Of a stretch of DNA of 64,000 nucleotides, positions 33,348-41,751 are shown in pieces (position 1 is the stretch's first letter; every line of letters starts with the position of its first letter). Source of the stretch: Microbacterium sp. SORGH_AS_0969 (lineage in GTDB: Bacteria; Actinomycetota; Actinomycetes; Actinomycetales; Microbacteriaceae); assembly GCF_030818255.1 (NCBI RefSeq), contig NZ_JAUTAG010000001.1:2232001-2296000 (forward strand), in the 5' to 3' direction. The notes under the pieces are model-generated. The model had not been told where the DNA came from. It saw nothing but the letters and a program-made list of their open reading frames with translations, and made no database searches. Position numbers and translations under genes: made by a program.

Positions 33348-34907
33348 TTACTTCGAGATACGGAAGAGGGGGTCGTCGAGCGCTCCGCCGAGCATCTGCA
33401 CGGTGAAGCCGGGACGCGAGGCGTAGATGAACGCGTCGTTGAGCAGCGGCAGCGTGTCGGAGCGGCTGACCAGCGCCTGGACCGTCTCGTCGAGGGCGGC
33501 GCAGCGTGCGGTCTCGTCGGTCGCGCTGTTGGCGGCGGCGAAGCTCGTCTCGGCGCCGGTGTTGGCGACCGCGCCGAAGTTCGTGCCGCCCCCCTCGAGC
33601 GTGGGACCGGTGAGGTTCAGCAGGGGGCTCGCGAGCGAGCCGAGGAAGTTGAGGTCGGCGAAGACCGTCATGTCCCAGTCGCCGGGCTTGGCGGCGACCG
33701 TGGTGATCCAGCTGCCGACATCGGTGTTGGTGAGGTCGACCTCGGCGCCTGCGGCACGCAGCGCTTCGGCGATGTACTCGTTGCCGGCACCGGCCGGGCC
33801 GATGATCGTCGGTGCCACGAGGCGGATCTTCGTGCCCGACAGCGCCGCGGTGGCAGCGGCCACGTCCTGCGAGGGGATGTCGATGTTCGAGCCGCTGACG
33901 CACGAGACGCTGTCGGCTCCGAGGGAGGTGAGCACCGTGCCCGTGTCCTGCGAGGTGACGTTGCCGAACATGGAGCGATCGATCGCCTGGATGACGCCCT
34001 TCCGCAGTCCCTCGTCGGTGAAGGGGCTCCCTTCGCGCTCGTTGAAGATGAGGTAGCTGTCCGAGAACGGGTTGACGGTGACGGTGTAACCCGTCTGGCC
34101 CTGGAACCGGTCGCGGGTCGTTGCCTGGATCTTGCCGATGTCGAGCTGACCGCCGAGGATGAGGTTCGCCGTGGCGGTGGAATCGGGCGACACCGTGTAG
34201 GTGAGGTTCGTCGCGGGAGAGCCGGTGACCGAGCTGGTCCAGGCCGGCCACGCCGAGTAGTCGCCACGCAGCGTGTAGTCGTAGCTCACCCCGGGCTGGA
34301 AGGTCTTCAGCGTGTACGGACCCGACTCGCTGCCCTTCACCGTGCCCGCGGCGAGACCGGCGGGGTCGGCGAGGCCGGCGGGGCAGATGATGCCGCTGCT
34401 CGCGACCGACATCGCGTCGACCATGTACGGCCACGGGTTGGCGATGTCGACCGTGACCGTGCCGGCGGCGTCGTCCGCGGTGATGGTCGGGGTGTTGCCG
34501 GGGCCGAACGTGTAGACGACCTGCGTCGAACCGCTGGCGGGCCGGGCGAAGTAGTCGAGGGAGTTCTTGACGATCGTCGGCGTGATCTTCGTGCCGTCGG
34601 AGCACGTGGCATCCGCTCGGATCGTGAAGACGGCCTGCGTCGGGGTCGACGTCCATTTCGTCGCGAGACCGGGCACCAGACCGCTCGCGTCGCGGCGTAC
34701 GAGGGTGTCGTAGGAGCTGCGCGCGAGCAGGAAGTCCGGGAGCGAGGTGGCCAGCGTCGGGTCGAAGGTGGCCGGGATGTCGATGGTCGTGCGGATCGTG
34801 TCGGTGTACGTGGCGGTGGCGTCGCCACCGGTGGTCGTGCAGCCGGCTGTCGCGAACGCGACGGTCAGAGCGAGGGTTGCGGCGATGACGCCGTGACGGG
34901 TTTTCAT
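33348..34907 (-). CDS. ABC transporter solute-binding lipoprotein (SBP family 5)
   Basis: The 519-residue extracellular receptor has a lipoprotein signal peptide (MKTRHGVIAATLALTVAFAT, then the lipobox AGC with Cys near 22). The two-lobed peptide/nickel-binding fold shows GLATKWTSTPTQAVFTIR and the region FNEREGSPFTDEGLRKGV. It delivers substrate to the DppB/DppC-like permeases. ATG 34907 is chosen because the signal peptide begins there and GAGG lies ahead. Confidence 0.9.
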   Translation of the reverse strand: MKTRHGVIAATLALTVAFATAGCTTTGGDATATYTDTIRTTIDIPATFDPTLATSLPDFLLARSSYDTLVRRDASGLVPGLATKWTSTPTQAVFTIRADATCSDGTKITPTIVKNSLDYFARPASGSTQVVYTFGPGNTPTITADDAAGTVTVDIANPWPYMVDAMSVASSGIICPAGLADPAGLAAGTVKGSESGPYTLKTFQPGVSYDYTLRGDYSAWPAWTSSVTGSPATNLTYTVSPDSTATANLILGGQLDIGKIQATTRDRFQGQTGYTVTVNPFSDSYLIFNEREGSPFTDEGLRKGVIQAIDRSMFGNVTSQDTGTVLTSLGADSVSCVSGSNIDIPSQDVAAATAALSGTKIRLVAPTIIGPAGAGNEYIAEALRAAGAEVDLTNTDVGSWITTVAAKPGDWDMTVFADLNFLGSLASPLLNLTGPTLEGGGTNFGAVANTGAETSFAAANSATDETARCAALDETVQALVSRSDTLPLLNDAFIYASRPGFTVQMLGGALDDPLFRISK

Positions 34908-34944
34908 GGTCTGCCTCTCGGGTGATGCGCGGGTCGGGTCGGGG

Positions 34945-35370
34945 TCAGTCGGCGATCTCAAAGATCTCGATGGTCGTGTGGTGGGGGTTCGCGGTGGCGC
35001 GCCGGCCGACGAACATCGATCGCGTCAGCCAGTGCAGGTGGGGAGCGACCGAGCGGAAGCGCGGCGTGCTCTCGAAGTAGACGGCGCCGTCCGCGGGCTC
35101 GCGCACGACGCCCACGTTGTAGACGTCGATGACGTCTCCCTCGGTGGTGCGGATGAGGTAGCGGGCTTCGACGGCGAAGGTGCCGTCGGCGCGCACGAGA
35201 CACCAGTCGCCGCCCCCGGGCACGATCTCGCCAGTGACCTCGCCGGTCACGGGTCCCCCGGTGATGGGGATGAACTCGAGGACGTCGTCGCCCTGCTTCT
35301 CGAGCGGGATCCCGGGAGCGACGTGAGCGGTGATGGTGACGCAGTAACGCAGGGATGGAGCGGGAGCCAT
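34945..35370 (-). CDS. DUF3237 domain protein
   Basis: The 141-residue cytosolic protein fits the DUF3237 family: ITGGPVTGEVTGEIVPGGGDW, VEARYLIRTTEGDVIDVYNVG, and the end FVGRRATANPHHTTIEIFEI. The function is not known; members often sit in catabolic clusters. It is the first gene of the amidase/ABC operon, and its promoter faces a TetR gene across a 265-base gap containing a dyad. Confidence 0.8.
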   Translation of the reverse strand: MAPAPSLRYCVTITAHVAPGIPLEKQGDDVLEFIPITGGPVTGEVTGEIVPGGGDWCLVRADGTFAVEARYLIRTTEGDVIDVYNVGVVREPADGAVYFESTPRFRSVAPHLHWLTRSMFVGRRATANPHHTTIEIFEIAD

Positions 35371-35422
35371 CGGTTACTCCGGGCTGTCAAATCGGTGCGC
35401 TTCGTTGCGCGGTGACGCCGAG

Positions 35423-35444
35423 TATGTCCATAGTGGATGACATA
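35423..35444. promoter_or_regulatory. Candidate TetR operator (TATGTC-N10-GACATA)
   Basis: Perfect 6-base arms flank a 10-base spacer between the divergent DUF3237 operon and the TetR gene. The dyad is 53 bases from the DUF3237 start and 192 bases from the TetR start, so it can act on the uptake operon promoter. Binding by the adjacent TetR protein is an inference. Confidence 0.5.
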
Positions 35445-35635
35445 GTCAACAGCATTCACTAACTCGTAACAATGGCCGTCCACGAGGGAAACACGGGTGA
35501 CGCGAGGCACGGATGACTGCTCTCCAGGCTGAGCCGCACGCGAGGTCGAAACGTTGTGAGTGGGATAGTCTTCTTCGTTCACGAGGTCGAGTACCGACCA
35601 GACCCGTGGACGCCCGCGGGGAGATCGGAGGCAGC

Positions 35636-36346
35636 ATGGCCGAAGAGAAGAGGACCCGTCGCAAGCGCGGTTCGCTCAGTCGCGCCGAGATCGTCGACGC
35701 CGCCCTGCGTCTCATGGACGGCGAGGGGGAGTCCGCTCTCACGTTCTCCCGTCTGGGGGCGGAGCTGAAGTCGTCGCCCACTGCGGTGTATCGGCACTTC
35801 GCCAGTCGCGAAGACCTGCTGACCGCCCTCGCGGATCGCCTCGACGGCATCTCTCTCGAGGGCTACGAGCCCACGGATGACTGGCGAGCCGACCTGACGG
35901 ACTTGGCGTGGCGTGCCTGGCGGACGGCGGAGGCTCACCCCGCCGCCGCGGCCGCGACGCTGCTCATGGTCGCCAACAGCATCAACGAGCTGCGCGCCGT
36001 GGAGTGGATCCTGCGAGCGATGGCGGTTGCGGGCCTGCGTGGTCGCCCGGCCGTGATGCAGTACCAGGTGTACACGCAGATGGTGCTCGGTGCGGCTTCG
36101 GCCTACGGGGCGCGACTGGTGAGAGCCGATTCGCGCGAGGTCGCCGAAGGCTGGATCCAGGTCTATGCGCCCACCGATCCTTCGCAGTACCCGCACGCGG
36201 AAGCGGCGAAGGCGGAGCTCGCGATGATGAACTACCGCGAGGTCTTCGCCACGCAGCTCGAGATGTACCTCTCCGCACTCGCGCTCGCGGTCGCCGCCCA
36301 AGGTGACGCGTCCGAGAACCCGGGGGACCGCACGGCCCGAGCGTGA
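35636..36346 (+). CDS. TetR-family regulator with TetR-type C-terminal domain
   Basis: The 236-residue protein has a basic N-terminus and an HTH at about 34-57 (FSRLGAELKSSPTAVYRHFASRE), then a C-terminal helical domain (WRAWRTAEAHPAAAAATLLM) like TetR_C. A strong GGAGGCAGC precedes ATG 35636. It is divergent from the amidase/ABC operon and is the likely controller of that operon. Confidence 0.86.
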   Translation: MAEEKRTRRKRGSLSRAEIVDAALRLMDGEGESALTFSRLGAELKSSPTAVYRHFASREDLLTALADRLDGISLEGYEPTDDWRADLTDLAWRAWRTAEAHPAAAAATLLMVANSINELRAVEWILRAMAVAGLRGRPAVMQYQVYTQMVLGAASAYGARLVRADSREVAEGWIQVYAPTDPSQYPHAEAAKAELAMMNYREVFATQLEMYLSALALAVAAQGDASENPGDRTARA

Positions 36347-36472
36347 TGGGGCGCGGGCGCACCGCGCGACGGGTCCGGGTGGATCCTCCCCCGTACTGGG
36401 CAGGATGGGGAGCATGACCTCCCGCCTCGCCCTGATCACCGGCGTCGGCACGGGGGCGACCGTTCCTGCGGC

Positions 36473-36478
36473 TACCGT
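36473..36478 (+). promoter_or_regulatory. -10 box of a leaderless aldo/keto reductase transcript
   Basis: TACCGT ends exactly six bases before ATG 36485, so transcription should begin on the A of the start codon. No Shine-Dalgarno is present. Confidence 0.6.
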
Positions 36479-36484
36479 CGAGTC

Positions 36485-37417
36485 ATGACCGACGCCGCTT
36501 CGCCGTCCGCTCGCCTCGGACTCGGTCTCGCGGCGGTCGGTCGTCCCGCCTACATCACCACCGACCGCGACGTCGATCTGGGTGACCCCGAAACGCGCTC
36601 GATCGACGCGATGCGCGAGCGCGCGCACGCTCTGCTCGACGAGGCGTGGGCGCTCGGCATCCGCTATGTCGACGCCGCCCGGTCCTACGGGTACGCCGAA
36701 CGCTTCCTCGGGTCGTGGCTCGCGGCGCATCCGGAGCGTCGTGCCGAGCTGACGATCGGGTCGAAGTGGGGCTACGAGTACGTCGGCGAATGGCGAATGG
36801 ATGCCACGGTCCACGAGCGCAAAGAGCATTCCGCCGCGATGCTCGAGAGGCAGTGGCCGGAGACTCTCGCCGCTCTCGGGTCGGCACCCGATTCGTACCT
36901 CATCCACTCGGTGACCCCGGAGAGTCCCGCGCTCGGGGACGCGGGCGTGCTCGAACGGCTCCGCGAGATCGCCGCCGGGGGAGTGCGCGTGGGGATCTCG
37001 ACCAGCGGGCCCCATCAGGGCGATGTCGTCGACGCGGCGCGGTCGCTCACCGACAGTCCGTTCTCCGTCGTGCAGGCCACGTGGAATCTGCGCGAGCAGG
37101 CGGCGGGACCGGCTCTGGCCCGCGCCCACGCGGTGGGCTGGACGGTGGTGGTGAAGGAAGCTCTCGCCGGAGGAGAGCTCGCTCGTTCCGAGCCCGACGG
37201 CGACGTCGGAGCGGGCCTCGACGGAGCGTCGCTGGCCCTCGGCGTCGCTCGAGCGCAGCCGTGGGCCGACGTCGTGCTGAGCGGAGCGGTGACGATCCCG
37301 CAACTCCGCCGGGGAGCCGCGGCCACGCCGCGTGAGGTCGACGTCGAGACGCTCGGCCGGTGGGCGGACGATTCCAACGAGTACTGGCGCCGTCGGGCGG
37401 CTCGCCCCTGGCGGTAG
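36485..37417 (+). CDS. Aldo/keto reductase
   Basis: The 310-residue NADPH-dependent oxidoreductase has the catalytic Asp in YVDAARSYG (with the Tyr three residues on), the Lys in GSKWGYE and the His in YLIHSV. It reduces aldehydes or ketones; the physiological substrate is unknown. It is expressed as a single, apparently leaderless gene. Confidence 0.82.
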   Translation: MTDAASPSARLGLGLAAVGRPAYITTDRDVDLGDPETRSIDAMRERAHALLDEAWALGIRYVDAARSYGYAERFLGSWLAAHPERRAELTIGSKWGYEYVGEWRMDATVHERKEHSAAMLERQWPETLAALGSAPDSYLIHSVTPESPALGDAGVLERLREIAAGGVRVGISTSGPHQGDVVDAARSLTDSPFSVVQATWNLREQAAGPALARAHAVGWTVVVKEALAGGELARSEPDGDVGAGLDGASLALGVARAQPWADVVLSGAVTIPQLRRGAAATPREVDVETLGRWADDSNEYWRRRAARPWR

Positions 37418-37507
37418 GTAGCCGCCGGGCGTGATGAGTGACCGCGGGGGTGCCGTGTCCCCTAGTGTCGGCAGTACGTGCCGTCTGACTCGCTTCGAGG
37501 AGAACCG

Positions 37508-37732
37508 ATGACCCCCACTGCGCCCGTCCCCACGAAACTCCGCATGTTCTTGAACAGTCTGCTGACCGCGGTGATCGCGAGCGTCGTGTACCTCGTCATC
37601 GGTATCCTCCAGGGCCACTCGTCATCGTCGATCACCTTCACCGTCATCGGCATGCTCGTGGTGATCACTCTCGTCAATTTCCTCGCCCAGGTCTGGCGCT
37701 ACAGCCCGCCGCGTTCATCCCGCAAGGTCTGA
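37508..37732 (+). CDS. Small two-helix membrane protein
   Basis: The 74-residue protein has two hydrophobic helices (LTAVIASVVYLVIGIL and FTVIGMLVVITLVNFLAQV) joined by a short Ser-rich loop, with a basic C-terminus. A GAGGAG Shine-Dalgarno precedes ATG 37508. I do not recognise the family with confidence. Confidence 0.6.
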   Translation: MTPTAPVPTKLRMFLNSLLTAVIASVVYLVIGILQGHSSSSITFTVIGMLVVITLVNFLAQVWRYSPPRSSRKV

Positions 37733-37852
37733 CATCGCGGACGCTCCGATGCGCCGGGGTGGACGAAGCCTGGACCCACGTCTGAGGGAGGCGCGAATGA
37801 CACCGTTTCCGACCGAGGGGTCGACGGGTTCGGCCCACGGCCTTCCCGACCG

Positions 37853-39313
37853 ATGACGGAATCGGCGGATCCGCTCCGGTGGCGCGCGCTGGCCGTCCTG
37901 CTGATGGGGCAGTTCGCCTCGCTCCTCGACCTCAGCGTCACGAACGTCGCCCTCCCCTCGATCGGGCGCTCGACGGGCGCCGGAGCGAGCGAGCTGCAGT
38001 GGGTGATCACGGGCTACGTCCTGGCCTTCGGGCTCGTGCCGGTCATCGGCGGTCGACTCGGCGACGGCCGCGGGCGCCGGCGCATGTTCATCGTCTCGAT
38101 GCTCGGGTTCGTCGTCGCGAGCGCCCTCGTGGGACTCGCGCCGACCCCCGAGGTGCTCATCGCGGCGCGCGTCGTCCAGGGGATCTTCGGTGGCATGATC
38201 GGGCCGCAGGTATCGGGGTTCATTCAGAACGCCTTCCCCCCGCTCGAGCGGGGCAGAGCCTTCGGGCGGCTGGGGCTCACGGTCGGTGCGGGCACCGCCC
38301 TCGGACCCGTCGTGGCGGGCCTGCTGATCGCCGTGGGTGGCGAAGACAACGGCTGGCGCCTGGTGTTCTTCATCAACGTGCCCGTCGGTATCGCCGCCGT
38401 CCTGCTCGCGCGGCGCTGGGTCGCCGCCGACGTGCCCGCGGCGCAGGGAGCGGGGAGACGGCTCGATCTGCTCGGCGTCGTTCTGCTCGGCGCCGGGCTG
38501 CTGTGCCTGCTGTTCCCGATCGTCGAGACCGGCCAGGCCGGCGGTCCCGTGACACTTCTCCTCCTGCTCCCGGCGGCGGGACTCCTCGTCGCCTTCGTCC
38601 GGCACGAGTCCCGTCTGACGCGAGCGGATGCCGCGCCCTTGGTCGATCTGCGCCTGTTCCGCACGCGATCGTTCGTGATCGGCGTGATCTTCGCGGTCGT
38701 GTTCTTCTGCAGCAACACCGGCATTCCGCTCGTGCTCGCGCTCTATTACCAGAACGGCCTCGGCTTCACGGCGTTGCAGTCGGCGCTGGGGGTCACGGCC
38801 TACGCCGTCGGCACGGTCTTCGGAGCCCCCATCGCCGGACGCTTCGTCTCGCGGGTCGGCAGGCCCCTGCTGCTCGGAGCGGTCTCCGTCTTCACCCTCG
38901 TCACGATCGTGCTCGCCGTCGTCGTCCAGGCCGCGCCCGGGGCCACCGACCCGACGGGCGTGATCCTGCGCCTGTGCGTTCCGCTCTTCGTCCTGGGTAT
39001 CGCCGGCGGGTCGATCGTGACACCGAACCAGACGCTGACCCTCGCCGAGGTCGATCCCGCACGCGGCGGCGTCGCCGGTGGCGTCGTGCAGACCGCGCAG
39101 CGGGTAGGCGCCTCGATCGGTCAGACGGTGCTCGGCACGAGTTTCGTGCTGGCGCTGGCGGGAACATCGCGCGCGGCCGGACCGGGTTCTCCCGCCCCCG
39201 ATCCGAGCGCGTTCGCCGGTGCGCTCACCGTGGCGCTCGCCGTGTCCGTCGTCTTCTCCGCGGCCGCCGCGGTGCTCAGCGGGGTCGAAGTGCGCCGCTC
39301 ACGGGGGCGGTAG
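37853..39313 (+). CDS. MFS transporter, DHA2 (EmrB/QacA-like) family
   Basis: The 486-residue antiporter has about 14 membrane helices. It carries the DHA2 signatures LDLSVTNVALPSIG in helix 1, ELQWVITGYVLAFG in helix 2, GRLGDGRGRRRMF between helices 2 and 3, and GTALGPVVAGLL in helix 5. It exports drugs or metabolites in exchange for protons. No regulator is adjacent. Its stop lies 11 bases from the stop of the convergent CU044_5270-type gene. Confidence 0.88.
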   Translation: MTESADPLRWRALAVLLMGQFASLLDLSVTNVALPSIGRSTGAGASELQWVITGYVLAFGLVPVIGGRLGDGRGRRRMFIVSMLGFVVASALVGLAPTPEVLIAARVVQGIFGGMIGPQVSGFIQNAFPPLERGRAFGRLGLTVGAGTALGPVVAGLLIAVGGEDNGWRLVFFINVPVGIAAVLLARRWVAADVPAAQGAGRRLDLLGVVLLGAGLLCLLFPIVETGQAGGPVTLLLLLPAAGLLVAFVRHESRLTRADAAPLVDLRLFRTRSFVIGVIFAVVFFCSNTGIPLVLALYYQNGLGFTALQSALGVTAYAVGTVFGAPIAGRFVSRVGRPLLLGAVSVFTLVTIVLAVVVQAAPGATDPTGVILRLCVPLFVLGIAGGSIVTPNQTLTLAEVDPARGGVAGGVVQTAQRVGASIGQTVLGTSFVLALAGTSRAAGPGSPAPDPSAFAGALTVALAVSVVFSAAAAVLSGVEVRRSRGR

Positions 39314-39324
39314 CGCCGTTCGGC

Positions 39325-40323
39325 TCATCGCGGCGCATCCTCTCGCCCTTGCACATCCCAGAGGACGTACTCGATCAGCGACCCGGCGGGAAGGTCGAGA
39401 TCGGTGTTGGCGTCGATCAGCGCCGACTCGAATCCCACGATCCGGCCGGTATCGACCGATAGCAGCAGAGTCACGTCGGCGTTCGCGGTCGTGGAGGGGA
39501 TGCCGGCCAGACCCACGACCTCGCGACCGAGACGGTCGCGCGTGGTTCCGAGTACCCGCGCGTCGGGCGAAGCGGCGATGACGCCCAGGAGTGCGCCCTG
39601 CTGGACATCGTTCAGCGTCCACTCGCCGAGGAGGCTGCGCACCCCCACCATCGCATCGCCGGCGGTCAGGGTCTCGGTGGCACCCGTCGTGGCGACCAGG
39701 AGCGCGCGCATGGCCTCGGCGGACGCCGCCGGCGGCGTGGGGGACAGCGGTCGGAACTGATTGCGCACGTACGTCAGCTCTCCCACCACGGTGCCCGGGG
39801 CGGGATCGACGTTCGGCACGGTGTCGCCGCCGGCATCGGTGGCCTCGGCCGCCGTAGTCACCACCGACCCGGAAAGATCCTCGTTCCACCGGAAGTCCAC
39901 CCATTCGCGCCGGAACACCGTCGCCTCTGCTCCGTCGGGCGAGGCGCTGAAGTACCAACCGAGCGACAGGGAGCGGCGCTCCGGGGGCACCGCGCCGTCG
40001 TCCGCAGCCAACCGCGCCTGCGCCTCCGCGACCACCTCGGCGGCCCCGGTCCCGCTGGGGAGAGCCGTGTAGACGAGCGGCTCGGGAGTGACAGCGGATG
40101 CCGGGGGCCCCGGCATCCACAGCACTCCCGTGATGATGGTCAGGATCAGCGCGACGGCCGCGGCGGCCGACGTCCACACCAGCATCGGGCGGCGACGCCG
40201 GACGGGCGGGCGGTCGAGGATCTGTCGCAGGCGACGTTCGGCGTCGAGGGGAAGGGCAGCGTCGAGCGGGGTCTCGGCGGGGTCGAGCCGGCGCAGCGCG
40301 CGCGCGAGGTCATCGTCGGTCAT
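39325..40323 (-). CDS. CU044_5270-family membrane protein (ECF sigma partner)
   Basis: The 332-residue protein has a cytosolic N-terminus (MTDDDLARALRRLDPAETPLD), one membrane helix at about 48-68 (LVWTSAAAAVALILTIITGVL) and a large extracytoplasmic domain. This layout and the pairing with an ECF sigma gene are typical of the CU044_5270 family, which is thought to act like an anti-sigma factor. Its start overlaps the sigma gene by 14 bases. Confidence 0.78.
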   Translation of the reverse strand: MTDDDLARALRRLDPAETPLDAALPLDAERRLRQILDRPPVRRRRPMLVWTSAAAAVALILTIITGVLWMPGPPASAVTPEPLVYTALPSGTGAAEVVAEAQARLAADDGAVPPERRSLSLGWYFSASPDGAEATVFRREWVDFRWNEDLSGSVVTTAAEATDAGGDTVPNVDPAPGTVVGELTYVRNQFRPLSPTPPAASAEAMRALLVATTGATETLTAGDAMVGVRSLLGEWTLNDVQQGALLGVIAASPDARVLGTTRDRLGREVVGLAGIPSTTANADVTLLLSVDTGRIVGFESALIDANTDLDLPAGSLIEYVLWDVQGREDAPR

Positions 40324-40831
40324 CGGTCACCCCTTCCGCGTGGACGGCGGCACCGTCGAGCAACGGCCGCAAACGTGCTCTCGAGCGATTCAGTCGCGTC
40401 CACACCGCCCCGGTGTTCATCTCCATGACCAGGGCCACCTCGGCGGCCGACAACTGCTCCCAGTAGGTGAGCCAGAGGATCTCGCGCTCGCGCTCGGGCA
40501 GACCGCGGATGGCATCGACGAGGCGTTGCGCCATCGCGGGCTCGGCCTCGTTCGCCAGAGCGCGCACGTGGTCCTCGATGTGCGTCCACAACGCCTCCTC
40601 CCGGTCGCGTCGCCGATACTCGTTCGCGATCAGGTTGCGCGCGGTGCGGTACAACCACGGCAATCCGAACGGATCGCGGGGGTCGCGCTTGCGCCACGCG
40701 ATCTCGAAGCAATCCATCGTGAGGTCGGCGGCGGCCTCGCGATCCGACACACGCCGCTCGATGAATCGTCGAACGGCGTTGTGGTGCTCGCGGAAGAGCG
40801 CCACGAAGTCCGTCTCGTCGATCACCGGCAT
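40310..40831 (-). CDS. ECF sigma factor (sigma-70 family)
   Basis: The 173-residue RNA polymerase sigma factor has region 2 (FREHHNAVRRFIERRVSD to PFGLPWLYRTARNLI) and region 4 (LPEREREILWLTYWEQLSAAEVALVM). It directs polymerase to stress-type promoters. The membrane partner encoded next is the presumed anti-sigma factor. The start is ATG 40831. Confidence 0.86.
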   Translation of the reverse strand: MPVIDETDFVALFREHHNAVRRFIERRVSDREAAADLTMDCFEIAWRKRDPRDPFGLPWLYRTARNLIANEYRRRDREEALWTHIEDHVRALANEAEPAMAQRLVDAIRGLPEREREILWLTYWEQLSAAEVALVMEMNTGAVWTRLNRSRARLRPLLDGAAVHAEGVTDDRR

Positions 40832-41239
40832 GCGCTTTCGTGCGTCCGCAGAGGCTGTGCCATGCGGCCGCCGATCCTTACGCGTCGACGGACGGAAGAA
40901 AATTCTCGCGCCGGTGTAAGGATCACGCCCCGGACGACACCACCTTGTCGGGGGTGGGTGTCGTCTCCGGCTTCGAGACGATACCCATACGCCCGTCGAG
41001 AGATGTTCGGGAAGCAATTCGACGGGCGAGGGAGTGCATCGCTTGGGGGTGGTGCACTCCCTCGGATCCTCGTCACGGCATCCAGGATGCCAGAGGGCGG
41101 CAGAGGGTTCCGTTCGGCGTCTGCTCCTGCCCCTTGCCCGGCGTCGAGGTCGGGTGAGTCGTCGCCGCCGGCGCGGGGCGTCGCGCTGCCTCGTGCCCTG
41201 TGGTTCTCATCGCCTCGGGATCTCGCCGCGCACGCGCGC
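40832..41239. other. Structured 408-bp gap: inverted repeat plus three hairpins
   Basis: No gene is recognised. GATCCTTAC (40873-40881) and GTAAGGATC (40916-40924) form a 9-bp inverted repeat near the sigma-factor start. Three perfect-stem hairpins follow: GACGACACC/GGTGTCGTC (40933-40965), GCCCGTCGA/TCGACGGGC (40991-41027) and GAGGGAGTGCA/TGCACTCCCTC (41028-41063). The last two can terminate the thioesterase transcript. The first repeat may be a control site of the ECF gene. Confidence 0.55.
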
Positions 41240-41632
41240 TCACTCCGGATCGACGAGGAGGTTCGTGATGCGGGCCGTCGCGACGAGCCGACCATCGTCG
41301 TCGGTGACGCGCACGTCATAGGTCGCCATCCGGCGCCCGCGATGCGCCGGTGTGGCGACCGCATGGATGCGACCCTCGCGCGCGCCGCGATGGTGGGTGA
41401 TGTTGAGGTCGACGCCGACGCACACCTTGTCGAAGGTGCTCGCGTGGATCATCGCCGCCCACGAGCCCACCGCCTCGGCGAGCGCGGCGGTGGCCCCGCC
41501 GTGCAATCGACCCAGCGATTGCGTGTTCCCCTGGACGGGGAGGGATGCCGAGACGCGCTCGGCGGACTGCTCCGTCACCGTGATGCCGAGGCGCTCGTCG
41601 AGGGCTCCGGGCACGATGGTCCAGGTCGTCAT
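41240..41632 (-). CDS. PaaI-type hotdog thioesterase
   Basis: The 130-residue protein has the hotdog fold motif LHGGATAALAEAVGSWAA (general base acid in the helix) and the strands VGVDLNITHHRGAREG. Such enzymes hydrolyse acyl-CoA, often phenylacetyl- or hydroxybenzoyl-CoA. ATG 41632 with GGAGGGAG ahead is preferred over longer starts. It is divergent from the symporter gene, with a 30-bp palindrome between them. Confidence 0.84.
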   Translation of the reverse strand: MTTWTIVPGALDERLGITVTEQSAERVSASLPVQGNTQSLGRLHGGATAALAEAVGSWAAMIHASTFDKVCVGVDLNITHHRGAREGRIHAVATPAHRGRRMATYDVRVTDDDGRLVATARITNLLVDPE

Positions 41633-41678
41633 GAGTGCTCCCTCCGCGGTGCGCTTGTCGCGAGCCCGCTCCTCTGAC

Positions 41679-41708
41679 ACTATTACTGAACGCTCGGTTG
41701 GTAATAGT
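41679..41708. promoter_or_regulatory. 30-bp palindromic operator between thioesterase and symporter genes
   Basis: ACTATTAC (41679-41686) and GTAATAGT (41701-41708) are perfect arms around TGAACGCTCGGTTG, whose centre resembles the CGxTCGG core of TetR-type operators. It lies 46 bases from the thioesterase start and 43 from the symporter start. The TetR gene at 43447-44067 is the likely source of its repressor. Confidence 0.65.
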
Positions 41709-41751
41709 TTCACCGGGCGTTTTCCCCGCCCCACGGAACGACGGAGTTCTC

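Noticed and set aside
33348..34961. Longer start of the solute-binding lipoprotein at 34961
   Set aside because: The extra 18 residues precede a complete lipoprotein signal peptide and contain the ribosome-binding site of ATG 34907.
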